From the NCBI GenBank assembly GCA_003486285.1, contig DNGH01000144.1, positions 1 to 10,645 of the forward strand: DNA of 10,645 nucleotides, written 5' to 3'. Below the pieces are notes generated by a model, which had not been told where the DNA came from, ran no database searches, and worked only from the letters and a program-made list of their open reading frames with translations. The DNA is from Actinomycetota bacterium. Its GTDB lineage: Bacteria; Actinomycetota; Acidimicrobiia; Spongiisociales; UBA11373. Positions 1-6,930 of the stretch are shown here, piece after piece; the stretch's first letter is position 1, and the number at the start of each line of letters is the position of its first letter. The position numbers were made by a program, and so were the translations under genes.

Positions 1-162
1 GCGGTGGCCAAGCTCGACGGCACGTCACGGGGCGGGATCGCCCTGGCGATCGAACGGGAGCTGGGCATCCCGATCAAGCTGATCGGAGTGGGTGAGGGCC
101 CCGGCGACCTGCGAGACTTCGCCCCCGGCGAGTTCGTCGACTCGCTCCTGGAGGGATGGTGA
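1..162 (+). CDS. ftsY: Signal recognition particle receptor FtsY, C-terminal end (5' truncated by the window)
   Basis: The last 53 codons of an SRP-type GTPase. The fragment opens with the guanine-specificity (G4) motif in the form AKLDGTSRGG. It continues with LAIERELGIPIKLIGVGE and the closing DLRDFAPGEFVDSLL, which is the usual FtsY C-terminus. Ffh is excluded: it has KxDGDARGG and then a long M domain, whereas this protein stops at once. FtsY is the membrane-associated receptor that docks SRP-ribosome complexes and hydrolyses GTP together with Ffh. The A before KLDG, where T is commoner, is the only small deviation seen. The TGA stop overlaps the start of cdd, so the two genes are probably co-translated. 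The N-terminal and main G-domain parts lie outside the window. Confidence 0.93.
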   Translation, partial: AVAKLDGTSRGGIALAIERELGIPIKLIGVGEGPGDLRDFAPGEFVDSLLEGW

Positions 163-539
163 CCGACCTCGAACTGCTCGCCCTCGCCAAGGAAGCGGCC
201 CTGAATGCCTATGCGCCCTTCTCCCATTTCCGGGTGGGAGCGGTGGTGGTGGCGGCGGACGGGACCCGATACACCGGAGCCAACGTCGAGAACAGCGCCT
301 ACGGGTCCGCGATCTGCGGCGAGGCGGCGGCGATCGCCCGGGCGGTCTCCGCCGGTGTCCGCAAGATCGACACGGTGGCGGTGGCATGCATCGACGCCGA
401 TACGGCTGGCTATCCCTGCGGCAATTGCCGCCAGCTGATGGTCGAATTCGACGTGGACCGGGTGGTGGTGGCGGCCCCCGAGGGCCCCCGGGTGCACACC
501 CTGGAGGAGCTGATCCCCTTCGGCTTCAGGCTCCCCTGA
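159..539 (+). CDS. cdd: Cytidine deaminase
   Basis: Zinc-dependent deamination of cytidine and deoxycytidine to uridine and deoxyuridine, a cytosolic pyrimidine salvage step. From the upstream ATG at 156 the frame is 127 aa, typical of the short homotetrameric class. Visible features in that numbering are AYAPFSHFRVGA (19-30), substrate-binding NVENSAYG (43-50), CGEAAA with the zinc ligand Cys54 and catalytic Glu56, and PCGNCRQ with zinc ligands Cys88 and Cys91. The usual CAExxA appears here as CGEAAA. I chose GTG at 159 over ATG at 156: GGAGGG (150-155) directly abuts the ATG but stands 3-4 bases from the GTG, and GTG at 159 makes a classic GTGA overlap with the ftsY stop. The difference is one residue. 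It belongs functionally with upp, deoA and punA on the other strand. Confidence 0.95.
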   Translation: MTDLELLALAKEAALNAYAPFSHFRVGAVVVAADGTRYTGANVENSAYGSAICGEAAAIARAVSAGVRKIDTVAVACIDADTAGYPCGNCRQLMVEFDVDRVVVAAPEGPRVHTLEELIPFGFRLP

Positions 540-555
540 TTCCCGCAAGCAGGGG

Positions 556-584
556 TTGACTCGGGGGGTGGCGGCGCCGATAGG
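556..584 (+). promoter_or_regulatory. Candidate promoter of the small membrane protein gene, possibly leaderless
   Basis: TTGACT (556-561) is followed after 17 bases by GATAGG (579-584). A transcript starting about 6-7 bases past the -10 would begin at the GTG start codon (590). There is no good Shine-Dalgarno between; only TAGGG at 581-585 lies in the way, inside the -10. The -35 is close to consensus and the -10 is weak. A leaderless message is inferred. Confidence 0.4.
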
Positions 585-589
585 GATGG

Positions 590-844
590 GTGACCACGCA
601 GACCACCCACCTTCGCGACTGGAAGCTCACCACCGGACATCGGGTACTGGTTCAGGTCGGCTGGGGCCTGATCGCCCTCGCCGTCTACTTGGGCGCCGCG
701 GCTTCGTGGTTCGACACCGCCGCGATCTGGTGGGCTGTCGCCGGGCTGGCGGTGGTGGTGATCCTGACGTCGCTCCTGCTCCCCGAGCCGGTGCCGCGCG
801 ACATGATCACCGGCAGCGCGCATCTGATCGACAGCCACCACTAG
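590..844 (+). CDS. Small membrane protein of unknown function (84 aa)
   Basis: I do not recognise a family. From the GTG start the protein has a short polar N-terminus (MTTQTTHLRDWKLTTGHR). Two hydrophobic helices follow at about residues 19-41 (VLVQVGWGLIALAVYLGAAA) and 46-64 (IWWAVAGLAVVVILTSLLL) with a short linker, then a polar tail ending in HLIDSHH. This predicts a two-span inner-membrane protein with both ends on the same side. It lies 50 bases after cdd, with a candidate promoter in the gap. Its stop codon is 3 bases from the stop of the convergent AlkZ-like gene. The clean two-helix pattern supports a real gene; antisense frames here show nothing comparable. The function is unknown. 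Confidence 0.65.
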   Translation: MTTQTTHLRDWKLTTGHRVLVQVGWGLIALAVYLGAAASWFDTAAIWWAVAGLAVVVILTSLLLPEPVPRDMITGSAHLIDSHH

Positions 845-847
845 CGA

Positions 848-2020
848 TCACCCGGCCAGGCTCTGCTCCATGCCGGTGGGGAAGCGGGGTCGGACTCGCA
901 CCCCGCCGAGCCACGTCTCCAGCGCCCCGGCCTCGGCCGCCACCATCTCCCTCCCCTCGGTTCCGGGGTCCTCGAGCAGGCGATAGGCGATCGTCCCGTC
1001 CTGACGCTGGGTCCACCCCCCGATGACCCGCCCCTCCCACCACACGGTCGGCCCGGCGTTGCCGTTGCGGTCGAACAACGTCGCGGCGTGAGGCCCGAGG
1101 TACCAGACGCGATCCTTCCAACCCATCACGGTGGGATCGAGCGAGGGGAGGAACCGCGCCCAGGGGGCCGGCGGGGGCGTCGGATCGAGATCGCCCGGCA
1201 GCACGAAGCCCGGTCCGGCCTCGGTGGAGACCTCGACGGCATGCACCGCGGCGACCGCGGCGCGGGTCTCGCCGAGGCTCCAACCGGTCCACCACTTGAT
1301 GTCGGTCAGCGTTCCCGGGCCGAAGCCGCGCAGCCAGGCCCGCACCAACTCGGTCCGGGCGGTGGCGGCATCCCAATTCGCCAGGGGCACGCCCAGCCAC
1401 GACTCCAGCCGCGCCCAGCGATACTGGCTGGACAACCAGGTGCCGAGAGGCCTGCCGCGCACGATCTGGCCCTCGGTGGCAAGGAGGAAGAGCACCCGGG
1501 TGGACACTCCCATCTCGCCTTCCCACTTCTTCCCCGCACCGAAGCGGAGTCTCACCTTCAGGTCGGGTACCGCCGCAGACAACTCGGTGGCCGTGGCCGC
1601 GCCGCGTTCGTCGAGGGCGGCGAGCGTGGCCTTGGCGACACGGTCCAGCCAGCGGCGTCCGTTCTTGGCGACCCCCTGATCCTCGAGCATGGCGATGAGC
1701 CGATTGCGCTCAGGTGGCGCCAGCTTCTGAGTGCAGGCGGCATCGATCATCCCGGCCAGCCCCGGAGGCACCACGAACAAGGTGCGCCGCATCCCCAGGA
1801 TCCGGATCAGGGAGCGGTCGTCGTACAGCGCCCGCTCCAGGTCGGCCACCTGGAACCCGCCGACCCGGGCCCGCGCCGAGAGGTGGGGCGTGGCCGGATC
1901 GCTCGAGTGCAGCCCCACCAGATCGGCGGCGACGGTCGCGACGTCGACCGCAGGTCCGGCGAGGTGGTGCCGCACCCCGAGTCGGGTGCGGCGCTCCGCA
2001 TCCGGTATCGAGGGCATCAT
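848..2020 (-). CDS. Winged-helix DNA-binding protein, AlkZ/YcaQ-like family (HTH_42)
   Basis: 390 aa, the usual length for the winged-helix family (PF06224-type) that includes the DNA glycosylases AlkZ and YcaQ. The N-terminal third shows the family run VGLHSSDPATPHLSARARVGGF (split about residues 35-56) and ALYDDRSLIRILGMRRTLFVVP (64-85). The middle has WLDRV and the wing-like ATELSAAVPDL. The C-terminal half has the family's FGPGTLTDIKWWTGWSLGETRAAV, then DPTVMGWKDRVWYLGPH, and FDRNGNAGPTVWWEGRVIGGW. In characterised AlkZ proteins a QxQ motif is catalytic. Here the matching place reads H38-S39-S40 before DPATP, so glycosylase activity is uncertain. It starts 13 bases after etfA, with two tandem ATGs (the second is possible) and no clear ribosome site, so it probably relies on read-through from etfA as the last gene of the operon. 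A role in DNA repair or regulation is inferred from family only. Confidence 0.85.
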   Translation of the reverse strand: MMPSIPDAERRTRLGVRHHLAGPAVDVATVAADLVGLHSSDPATPHLSARARVGGFQVADLERALYDDRSLIRILGMRRTLFVVPPGLAGMIDAACTQKLAPPERNRLIAMLEDQGVAKNGRRWLDRVAKATLAALDERGAATATELSAAVPDLKVRLRFGAGKKWEGEMGVSTRVLFLLATEGQIVRGRPLGTWLSSQYRWARLESWLGVPLANWDAATARTELVRAWLRGFGPGTLTDIKWWTGWSLGETRAAVAAVHAVEVSTEAGPGFVLPGDLDPTPPPAPWARFLPSLDPTVMGWKDRVWYLGPHAATLFDRNGNAGPTVWWEGRVIGGWTQRQDGTIAYRLLEDPGTEGREMVAAEAGALETWLGGVRVRPRFPTGMEQSLAG

Positions 2021-2033
2021 CCCGCGCCGCCGG

Positions 2034-2981
2034 TCAGCGGGCCTTGAGCGCCTGGATCAGCTTGGGCAGGACCTGGTGGACGTCGCCGATCACCCCGAGG
2101 TCGGCGACCGCGAAGATCGGGGCCTCCTCGTCCTTGTTGATGGCGATGATCGTCGTCGAGTCCTTCATCCCCACCAGGTGCTGCATCGCCCCGCTGATGC
2201 CGCAGGCGATGTAGACGCTCGGCTTGACGGTCTTGCCGGTCTGGCCGACCTGCACCGAGTAGGGCACCCAGCCCGAGTCCACCACGGCCCGGGTGGCGCC
2301 GACCGCGGCTCCGAGGATCCCGGCGAGTTCGCCGACCAGGCCGAACTTCTCGGCGCTGCCCAGCCCGCGGCCACCGCTGACGATCACCGCGGCGTCGGCG
2401 AGTGATGGGCCCTGCGACTCCTCGGCATGACGGGCGGTGATCCGGGCCGCACCGGAACGGCCGGTGTCGGGGACCGGAACGGTGTGCACCTGGGGTTGGG
2501 CGGCGGCCCCGGCCTCGGCGGTGAACGACTTGGGCCTGACCACGACCAGGCGCGGTCCCGAGCCGGTGAACTCGGTCTCCACCAGCGTGCTCCCCCCGAG
2601 GATCTCGTTGACGACGCCGACGCTCCCGCCCTCGACCTTGACATCGACGGCATTGGACAGCACCGCGGCTCCGGTACGGGCGGCGAGCCGCCCGGCGACA
2701 TCGCGGTCGGTCTGGGTGAGCCCGAAGAACACCAGGTCGCCGTCGCCGACCAGGCCCGCCAGTGCGGCGGCGGCGGCGGCGGCGGGCAGGGCATCTCCGG
2801 GATCGAGGTGATGGACGGTGGTCGCACCGTGAGCCCCCAGAGTGGCGAAGGCGGCGTCCGAGCCGGCGCCGACGGCGAACGCCGCCACCTCGCCACCGAG
2901 GTTGCGCGCCTTGGTGAGCATCTCCAAGGAGATCGTCGACGGACCGGCAGTGTTGAGTTCGGCGAAGACGAAGATCTTCAT
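2034..2981 (-). CDS. etfA: Electron transfer flavoprotein, alpha subunit
   Basis: 315 aa, the normal length. Residues 1-150 form the alpha/beta N-terminal domain (MKIFVFAELN...). The C-terminal FAD domain carries GGRGLG (203-208), VDSGWVP (234-240), the signature VGQTGKTVKPSVYIACGISG (245-264) with QHLVGM (267-272), and INKDEEAPIFAVADLGVIGD (281-300). With EtfB it forms a soluble FAD/AMP heterodimer that carries electrons from acyl-CoA and related dehydrogenases to the respiratory chain through ETF-quinone oxidoreductase. It starts one base after the etfB stop, with AAGGTGA (2988-2994) as ribosome site inside the end of etfB, so synthesis of the two subunits is coupled. There is no ETF-QO or dehydrogenase gene in the window, so the electron partner cannot be named. 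Confidence 0.97.
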   Translation of the reverse strand: MKIFVFAELNTAGPSTISLEMLTKARNLGGEVAAFAVGAGSDAAFATLGAHGATTVHHLDPGDALPAAAAAAALAGLVGDGDLVFFGLTQTDRDVAGRLAARTGAAVLSNAVDVKVEGGSVGVVNEILGGSTLVETEFTGSGPRLVVVRPKSFTAEAGAAAQPQVHTVPVPDTGRSGAARITARHAEESQGPSLADAAVIVSGGRGLGSAEKFGLVGELAGILGAAVGATRAVVDSGWVPYSVQVGQTGKTVKPSVYIACGISGAMQHLVGMKDSTTIIAINKDEEAPIFAVADLGVIGDVHQVLPKLIQALKAR

Positions 2982-2982
2982 C

Positions 2983-3759
2983 TCAGATCACCTTGGTCCT
3001 TTCGAGCACCTTGATGATCTCCAGGTGCGCCTCGCCCTCGTCCTTGATCTTGACTCCACCGGCGCGCTCCGGAGCGGGGCGCACCGCGGTGATCGACTGG
3101 CCGGACCCGGCGGCACCGACGGCCGCGGCATCGAGGCCGAGGTCCGCGACCGTCGGCTGGTCAACCGGCTTCTGCTTGGCCTGCATGATCCCCTTGAAGG
3201 TGGGATAGCGGGGCTCGACGGCACCCGAGGTCACCGATATCAGCACCGGGAGTGCCGACTCGACCTCGTCGTAACCGGCCGCGGTCTGCCGCTCGACCCG
3301 GATCGTGGTGCCCTCGAGGCTGACCTTGCGGGCAAAGGTGAGGGCGGGGAGGTCGAGCAACTCGGCGAGCATCTGGGGCATCACTCCGGAGTAGCCGTCG
3401 GTGGACTCGGTCCCGGTGACGACCAGGTCGAATCCTTCCCGGGCGATCGCCGCCGCCAGCACCCGGGCGGTGACGGCGGCCCCCGAGCCCCGCAGCGCCG
3501 GGTCGCTCACGACGACTGCCTTGTCGGCCCCCATGGCGAGCGCCTGGCGAATCCCCTGGAGATTGCCCGCCGGTCCCATCGACACCAGGGTCACCGATCC
3601 CGAGGTGGCCTCGGCCAGCTGCAGGCCGAGTTCGATCCCGTAGCGGTCGGTGTCGTCGAGCACCTGTTCGGCGGGACGCACCACGAAGTGGGTGGCCGGG
3701 TCCAGGGTGTAGGGGGTGGCCGGATCCGGGATCTGCTTGACGCAGACGGCGATCTTCAT
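2983..3759 (-). CDS. etfB: Electron transfer flavoprotein, beta subunit
   Basis: 258 aa, a typical EtfB. It opens MKIAVCVKQIPDP, has the nucleotide (AMP)-binding run VTGTESTDGYSGVMP (114-128), and the EtfB signature PRYPTFKGIMQAKQKP (183-198). The open frame continues upstream into the shadow of punA, but the true start is the ATG at 3759: it gives the conserved MKI N-terminus and is preceded by GAGGAGGG just 2-3 bases away. No canonical bifurcating-type extra motif was identified, so an ordinary group I housekeeping ETF is the default reading, not proven. It follows punA after 28 bases, with no terminator visible in the gap, so it probably sits on the same transcript as the salvage genes. 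Confidence 0.97.
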   Translation of the reverse strand: MKIAVCVKQIPDPATPYTLDPATHFVVRPAEQVLDDTDRYGIELGLQLAEATSGSVTLVSMGPAGNLQGIRQALAMGADKAVVVSDPALRGSGAAVTARVLAAAIAREGFDLVVTGTESTDGYSGVMPQMLAELLDLPALTFARKVSLEGTTIRVERQTAAGYDEVESALPVLISVTSGAVEPRYPTFKGIMQAKQKPVDQPTVADLGLDAAAVGAAGSGQSITAVRPAPERAGGVKIKDEGEAHLEIIKVLERTKVI

Positions 3760-3787
3760 GACCCTCCTCGTCGTTGGCCCGGCGATG

Positions 3788-4645
3788 TTAGGTGGCCGCG
3801 GCCCCCGTCTCGCCGCCCGCATCCGCCGCCAGCTCCGGGATGAGCGCCCCGAGCAGCCTGGTGATCTGGTCGCGGCAGGCGTTGGCGGTGGCGGTGACCT
3901 CTTCGTGGCTGAGCGGCGTCTCCGACAATCCGGCGGCGAAGTTGGTGACCAGCGAGATCCCGAGCACCTGGCCTCCCATGTGGCGCACCGCGATCGCCTC
4001 GGGAACGGTGGACATGCCCACCAGATCCGCCCCAAGGCGCTTGGCCATCTGCACCTCCGCCGGGGTCTCGTAGGACGGCCCCGGGAACCAGGCGTAGACG
4101 CCCTCACCGAGGGGGACCTGGACGGTGGCGGCGATGCGGCGCGCCCGGTCGCGCAGTTGCTGCTGGTACACCGTGGACATGTCGGGGAAGCGCGGTCCGA
4201 GTCGGTCGTCGTTGGGGCCGAAGAGGGGATTGCGTCCCGTCAGGTTGATGTGGTCGCGGATCAGGACCAGGTCGCCGGGAGCGGTCGAGTCGCCGGCGCC
4301 ACCTGCGGCATTGGTCAGGATCACGGTCGAGCATCCCGACGCCACCGCGGTGCGGACCGCCAGGACGAGGTCGTCCATCTCCCAGCCCTCGTAGAGGTGC
4401 ACCCGCCCCGCCAGCACCAGCACCCCGGCACCGTCGTACTCGGCCGAGAAGAGCGACCCGGCGTGGCCCGCGACGCCGGGCACGGGGAAGCCCGGGATCT
4501 CGGTGTAGGGCACCTCGATGGCTCCGGGGAGGGTGGCGGCGTACCCCGAAAGCCCCGAGCCGAGAACGACGGCGAGGCGATGGTGGTCTCGTCCGGTGCG
4601 GTGCGCGATCGCGGTGACGGCCCGTGCCACGGCTTCGTAGTTCAT
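3788..4645 (-). CDS. punA: Purine nucleoside phosphorylase, trimeric (PNP-I) type
   Basis: 285 aa. Phosphorolysis of purine (deoxy)nucleosides to the base and (deoxy)ribose-1-phosphate. Diagnostic segments are VLGSGLSG (27-34, phosphate loop), GHAG (60-63), GRVHLYEG (80-87), LTNAAGG (110-116), GPSYETPAE (189-197), GADLVGMSTVPE (205-216, Met211 near the ribose) and LVTNFAAG (232-239, Asn235 as the purine-contacting residue). This pattern is the trimeric animal/actinobacterial class, not the hexameric DeoD class. The perfect ribosome site GAGGAGGTG (4649-4657) lies 3-4 bases from the ATG. That ATG overlaps the deoA stop as ATGA. The tail ends in an Ala/Gly-rich, poorly conserved stretch. Confidence 0.96.
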   Translation of the reverse strand: MNYEAVARAVTAIAHRTGRDHHRLAVVLGSGLSGYAATLPGAIEVPYTEIPGFPVPGVAGHAGSLFSAEYDGAGVLVLAGRVHLYEGWEMDDLVLAVRTAVASGCSTVILTNAAGGAGDSTAPGDLVLIRDHINLTGRNPLFGPNDDRLGPRFPDMSTVYQQQLRDRARRIAATVQVPLGEGVYAWFPGPSYETPAEVQMAKRLGADLVGMSTVPEAIAVRHMGGQVLGISLVTNFAAGLSETPLSHEEVTATANACRDQITRLLGALIPELAADAGGETGAAAT

Positions 4646-5946
4646 CGCACCTCCTCGAGGATCAAAGGGAGCGCCGCCACCGGGTCATCAGCGATGACCA
4701 CGGCGCGTTCCACCAAAGGCTGCGCCGCGGCCAGGCGTTCGGGACGGCGCCAGCGGATCCGGATCAGGGGATCGCCGGCGGCGACCTCGTCCCCCACCTT
4801 GACGCAGACGGTGAAGCCCACCCCGGGATCGATCGCCTCCTCCTTGGTGGTCCGGCCCGCACCGAGGCGTACCGCGGCCACGCCGAGATCGAGGGCATCG
4901 CAGCGGCTCACGAACCCGCCGCGGCCGGCGGTGATCACGGTCTCTTCCGGCGCCTGGGGGAGGCGGGTGGGGTCGTGGAGCACCTTCGGGTCGCCGCGCT
5001 GGGCGACGACGACCTCCTCGAACTTGGCAAAGGCGCTGCCGTCGGCGATGGTGCGCTGCAGCATCGCTCGGGCGGCGGCGGGGTCCGCGGCGACGCCGCC
5101 CATCACCAGCATCTCGATGCCGAGGCGCAGCGTGATCTCCACCAGGTCGGCCGGTCCGCCGCCCCGCAGCACCTCGAGGGACTCGACCATCTCCAGCGCG
5201 TTGCCCACCGCGGCTCCGAGCGGCTGGCTCATGTCGGTGATCAGCGCCTGCACCCGGGTGCCGTGGGCGGCGCCCAGCCCGACCATGGTCTCGGCGAGGT
5301 CGCGTGCCGATTCACGGCTCTTCATGAAGGCGCCGCTGCCCACCTTGACGTCGAGCACCAGGGCGTCGAGGCCTTCGGCCAGCTTCTTGGACATGATCGA
5401 CGATGCGATGAGGGGGATGGAGGGAACCGTTCCGGTGACGTCGCGCAACGCGTACATGCGGCGATCGGCGGGAACCAGGGTCTCCGACTGCCCGGCGAGC
5501 ACCAGACCGGTGCGCTCCAGGATCCTGGTGAACTCCTTGGGATCGAGTGCGGTGCGGAACCCGGGGATCGACTCCAACTTGTCGAGGGTGCCCCCGGTGT
5601 GGCCGAGGCCCCGGCCGCTCATCATCGGCACCGCCACGCCGCAGGCGGCCACCATCGGGGCGAGGGGGATGCTCACCTTGTCGCCCACCCCACCGGTGGA
5701 GTGCTTGTCCACCTTGGGGGCGGCGACGTGGGAGAAGTCGAGGACGTCGCCGGAGTGCAGCATCGCCTCGGTCCAGGCCGCCAGTTCGCCGTCGTCGAGG
5801 CCGCGCCACACGATCGCCATCAGCATCGCCGCCATCTGGTAGTCGGGCACCCGGTCGGCCGAGAAGTCGGTGATGAGCGTGGCGATCTCGTCCGACTGCA
5901 GCCGGTGCCCGTCGCGCTTGCGCTCGATCAGCTCGGTGACGTTCAT
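4642..5946 (-). CDS. deoA: Thymidine phosphorylase (pyrimidine nucleoside phosphorylase family)
   Basis: 434 aa, full length. It cleaves thymidine and deoxyuridine with phosphate to the base and deoxyribose-1-phosphate. Family landmarks are VDKHSTGGVGDKVS (79-92) with Lys81 and Ser83, MMSGRGLGHTGGTLDKLES (108-126) with Ser110, YALRDVTG (165-172) with Arg168, and ASSIMSKKLAEG (181-192) with Ser183 and Lys187. The C-terminal alpha/beta domain closes with GVGFTVCVKVGDEV and GDPLIRI. Residue 108 is Met, as in E. coli thymidine phosphorylase; broad pyrimidine nucleoside phosphorylases have Lys there, so thymidine preference is likely. The ATG at 5946 was chosen because it gives the family N-terminus MNVTELIERKRDG and is preceded by GGGGAGGAG. 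The frame is open further upstream, but only with Arg-rich shadow sequence. ATGA overlaps occur at both ends. Confidence 0.96.
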   Translation of the reverse strand: MNVTELIERKRDGHRLQSDEIATLITDFSADRVPDYQMAAMLMAIVWRGLDDGELAAWTEAMLHSGDVLDFSHVAAPKVDKHSTGGVGDKVSIPLAPMVAACGVAVPMMSGRGLGHTGGTLDKLESIPGFRTALDPKEFTRILERTGLVLAGQSETLVPADRRMYALRDVTGTVPSIPLIASSIMSKKLAEGLDALVLDVKVGSGAFMKSRESARDLAETMVGLGAAHGTRVQALITDMSQPLGAAVGNALEMVESLEVLRGGGPADLVEITLRLGIEMLVMGGVAADPAAARAMLQRTIADGSAFAKFEEVVVAQRGDPKVLHDPTRLPQAPEETVITAGRGGFVSRCDALDLGVAAVRLGAGRTTKEEAIDPGVGFTVCVKVGDEVAAGDPLIRIRWRRPERLAAAQPLVERAVVIADDPVAALPLILEEVR

Positions 5947-6221
5947 CTCCTCCCCATTCTGGGCACGCGTCCGCCGGTCACCGTGACACCTTCGGCGCGG
6001 AGCCGCCTTTCCTGCTCGGCTTCGCTGCCGGGGACCAGGCGCCCGTTGGCGGCGACGACGCGCCACCAGGGGAAGTCGCCGTGGGAGGTGGCGAGGATCC
6101 GGCCCACCGCCCGGGCCGCACCGGGCCGTCCCGCCTCGGCCGCCACCTCGCCGTAGGTGGTCACCTCACCCGGAGCCAGCCGCTCCAGGACCGCGGCCAC
6201 CCGTCTCTCGAAGTCGGTCAT
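5943..6221 (-). CDS. Alkyltransferase-like protein (ATL; MGMT fold without the acceptor cysteine)
   Basis: 92 aa, only the DNA-binding domain of O6-alkylguanine-DNA alkyltransferase. The start MTDFERRV, Tyr23 in VTTYGEVA (the base-flipping Tyr position), Arg37 in AARAVGRIL (arginine-finger position), and NGRLVPGS after the active-site segment all match the family. The acceptor motif PCHRV is PWWRV (51-55): Trp replaces the alkyl-accepting Cys, so the protein cannot repair by transfer. ATLs bind alkylated guanine and hand it to nucleotide excision repair. The His after the Cys is also Trp. It overlaps upp upstream and deoA downstream, each by ATGA, with no strong ribosome site of its own, so translational coupling is likely. 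Confidence 0.92.
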   Translation of the reverse strand: MTDFERRVAAVLERLAPGEVTTYGEVAAEAGRPGAARAVGRILATSHGDFPWWRVVAANGRLVPGSEAEQERRLRAEGVTVTGGRVPRMGRR

Positions 6222-6835
6222 GTCGTGCCGAAGAGACGGTCTCCCATGTCACCGAGGCCGGGCTGGATGTAGAACCGATCGTTGAGGTCGCGGTCGACAG
6301 CCGCCACGACGAGGTGCACGTCGGGGTGCTCGCGTTGGATGCGGGCGACCCCTACCGGCGCCGCCACCACGCACAGGGCGGTGATCCGGCTGGCTCCCGA
6401 GGCCTTGGCCTTGCCGATGGCCCACGACAACGATCCACCCGTGGCGAGCATCGGTTCCAGCACCAGCACCGTGGCCCGCTCCAGGTCGGGCGGCTTGAAG
6501 TAGTACTCCATCGGCTCTGCGGTCTCCTCGTTGCGCTGCACCCCGGCGAAGCCCACCTTGACGTACGGGATCAGGTCGATCACCGCATCCAAAAGGCCCA
6601 GCCCGGCGCGCAGCACCGCGATCGCCACCACCTTCGAGGTCTCGAACCCGGTGGTCTTCTCCAAAGGAGTCTCCACCTGGTGCTCTTTGATGGGGAGGTC
6701 GCGGGTCGCCTCCATGGTGAGCACGTAACACAGCCGGCGCGCCGCCGAGCGGAACTCCTCCGGCATCGTGCTCTTGTCGCGCAGCACGGTCAGGTAGTGC
6801 TTGGCGAGCGGGTGGTCGAGCACGGTGAGCGACAC
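6218..6835 (-). CDS. upp: Uracil phosphoribosyltransferase
   Basis: 205 aa, normal length. It converts uracil and PRPP to UMP and pyrophosphate in pyrimidine salvage. Visible features are HPLAKHYLTVLRD (8-20), ILRAGLG-type VLRAGLG (74-80), YRNEET-like VQRNEETAEP (99-108), the PRPP loop LEPMLATGGS (126-135), and the uracil-site C-terminus YIQPGLGDMGDRLFGT (189-204). The PRPP loop has Glu127 where Asp is usual (DPMLATGGS). The start is GTG at 6835, giving MSLTVLDHPL, with GAGGAG (6843-6848) 7 bases upstream. It is the first gene of the seven-gene - strand operon. A weak TANNNT-type -10 lies 28 bases upstream of the start. Confidence 0.97.
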   Translation of the reverse strand: MSLTVLDHPLAKHYLTVLRDKSTMPEEFRSAARRLCYVLTMEATRDLPIKEHQVETPLEKTTGFETSKVVAIAVLRAGLGLLDAVIDLIPYVKVGFAGVQRNEETAEPMEYYFKPPDLERATVLVLEPMLATGGSLSWAIGKAKASGASRITALCVVAAPVGVARIQREHPDVHLVVAAVDRDLNDRFYIQPGLGDMGDRLFGTT

Positions 6836-6863
6836 GGCACGGCTCCTCGGTGAGACTGGAGCG

Positions 6864-6869
6864 AGGTTA
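6864..6869 (-). promoter_or_regulatory. Weak candidate -10 element of the upp operon
   Basis: On the - strand TAACCT (6869 to 6864) fits the actinobacterial TANNNT -10 and would start transcription near 6857, leaving a leader of about 20 bases with the upp ribosome site. No convincing -35 is seen; the stretch just upstream (6871-6904) is a C/G-rich run of CGTCGCC-like units. Confidence 0.3.
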
Positions 6870-6930
6870 CCGGGTGCCCGTCGCCCGTCGCCGTCGCCCG
6901 ACTCTGGTCCATCTTGCGGGTCGCCAGACC

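Noticed and set aside
3760..4107. N-terminal extension of etfB by 116 codons
   Set aside because: Arg/Pro-rich shadow of punA; the real start at 3759 has a strong ribosome site and the conserved MKIAVCVKQ.
3716..5842. 708-codon open frame on the + strand
   Set aside because: It runs antisense to punA and deoA, has the Arg/Ser/Pro-rich composition of a high-GC shadow, and shows no domain.
5947..6066. N-terminal extension of deoA by 40 codons
   Set aside because: Arg-rich antisense-like sequence over the ATL gene; the ATG at 5946 has a ribosome site and the family N-terminus.
4624..6156. 510-codon open frame on the + strand, Gly/His/Asp-rich
   Set aside because: Antisense shadow of deoA and the ATL gene; composition follows from the codon bias of the real genes.
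6871..6904. CGTCGCC-like short repeats before upp
   Set aside because: Irregular, short and made of C/G triplets common in this genome; no CRISPR or iteron layout.
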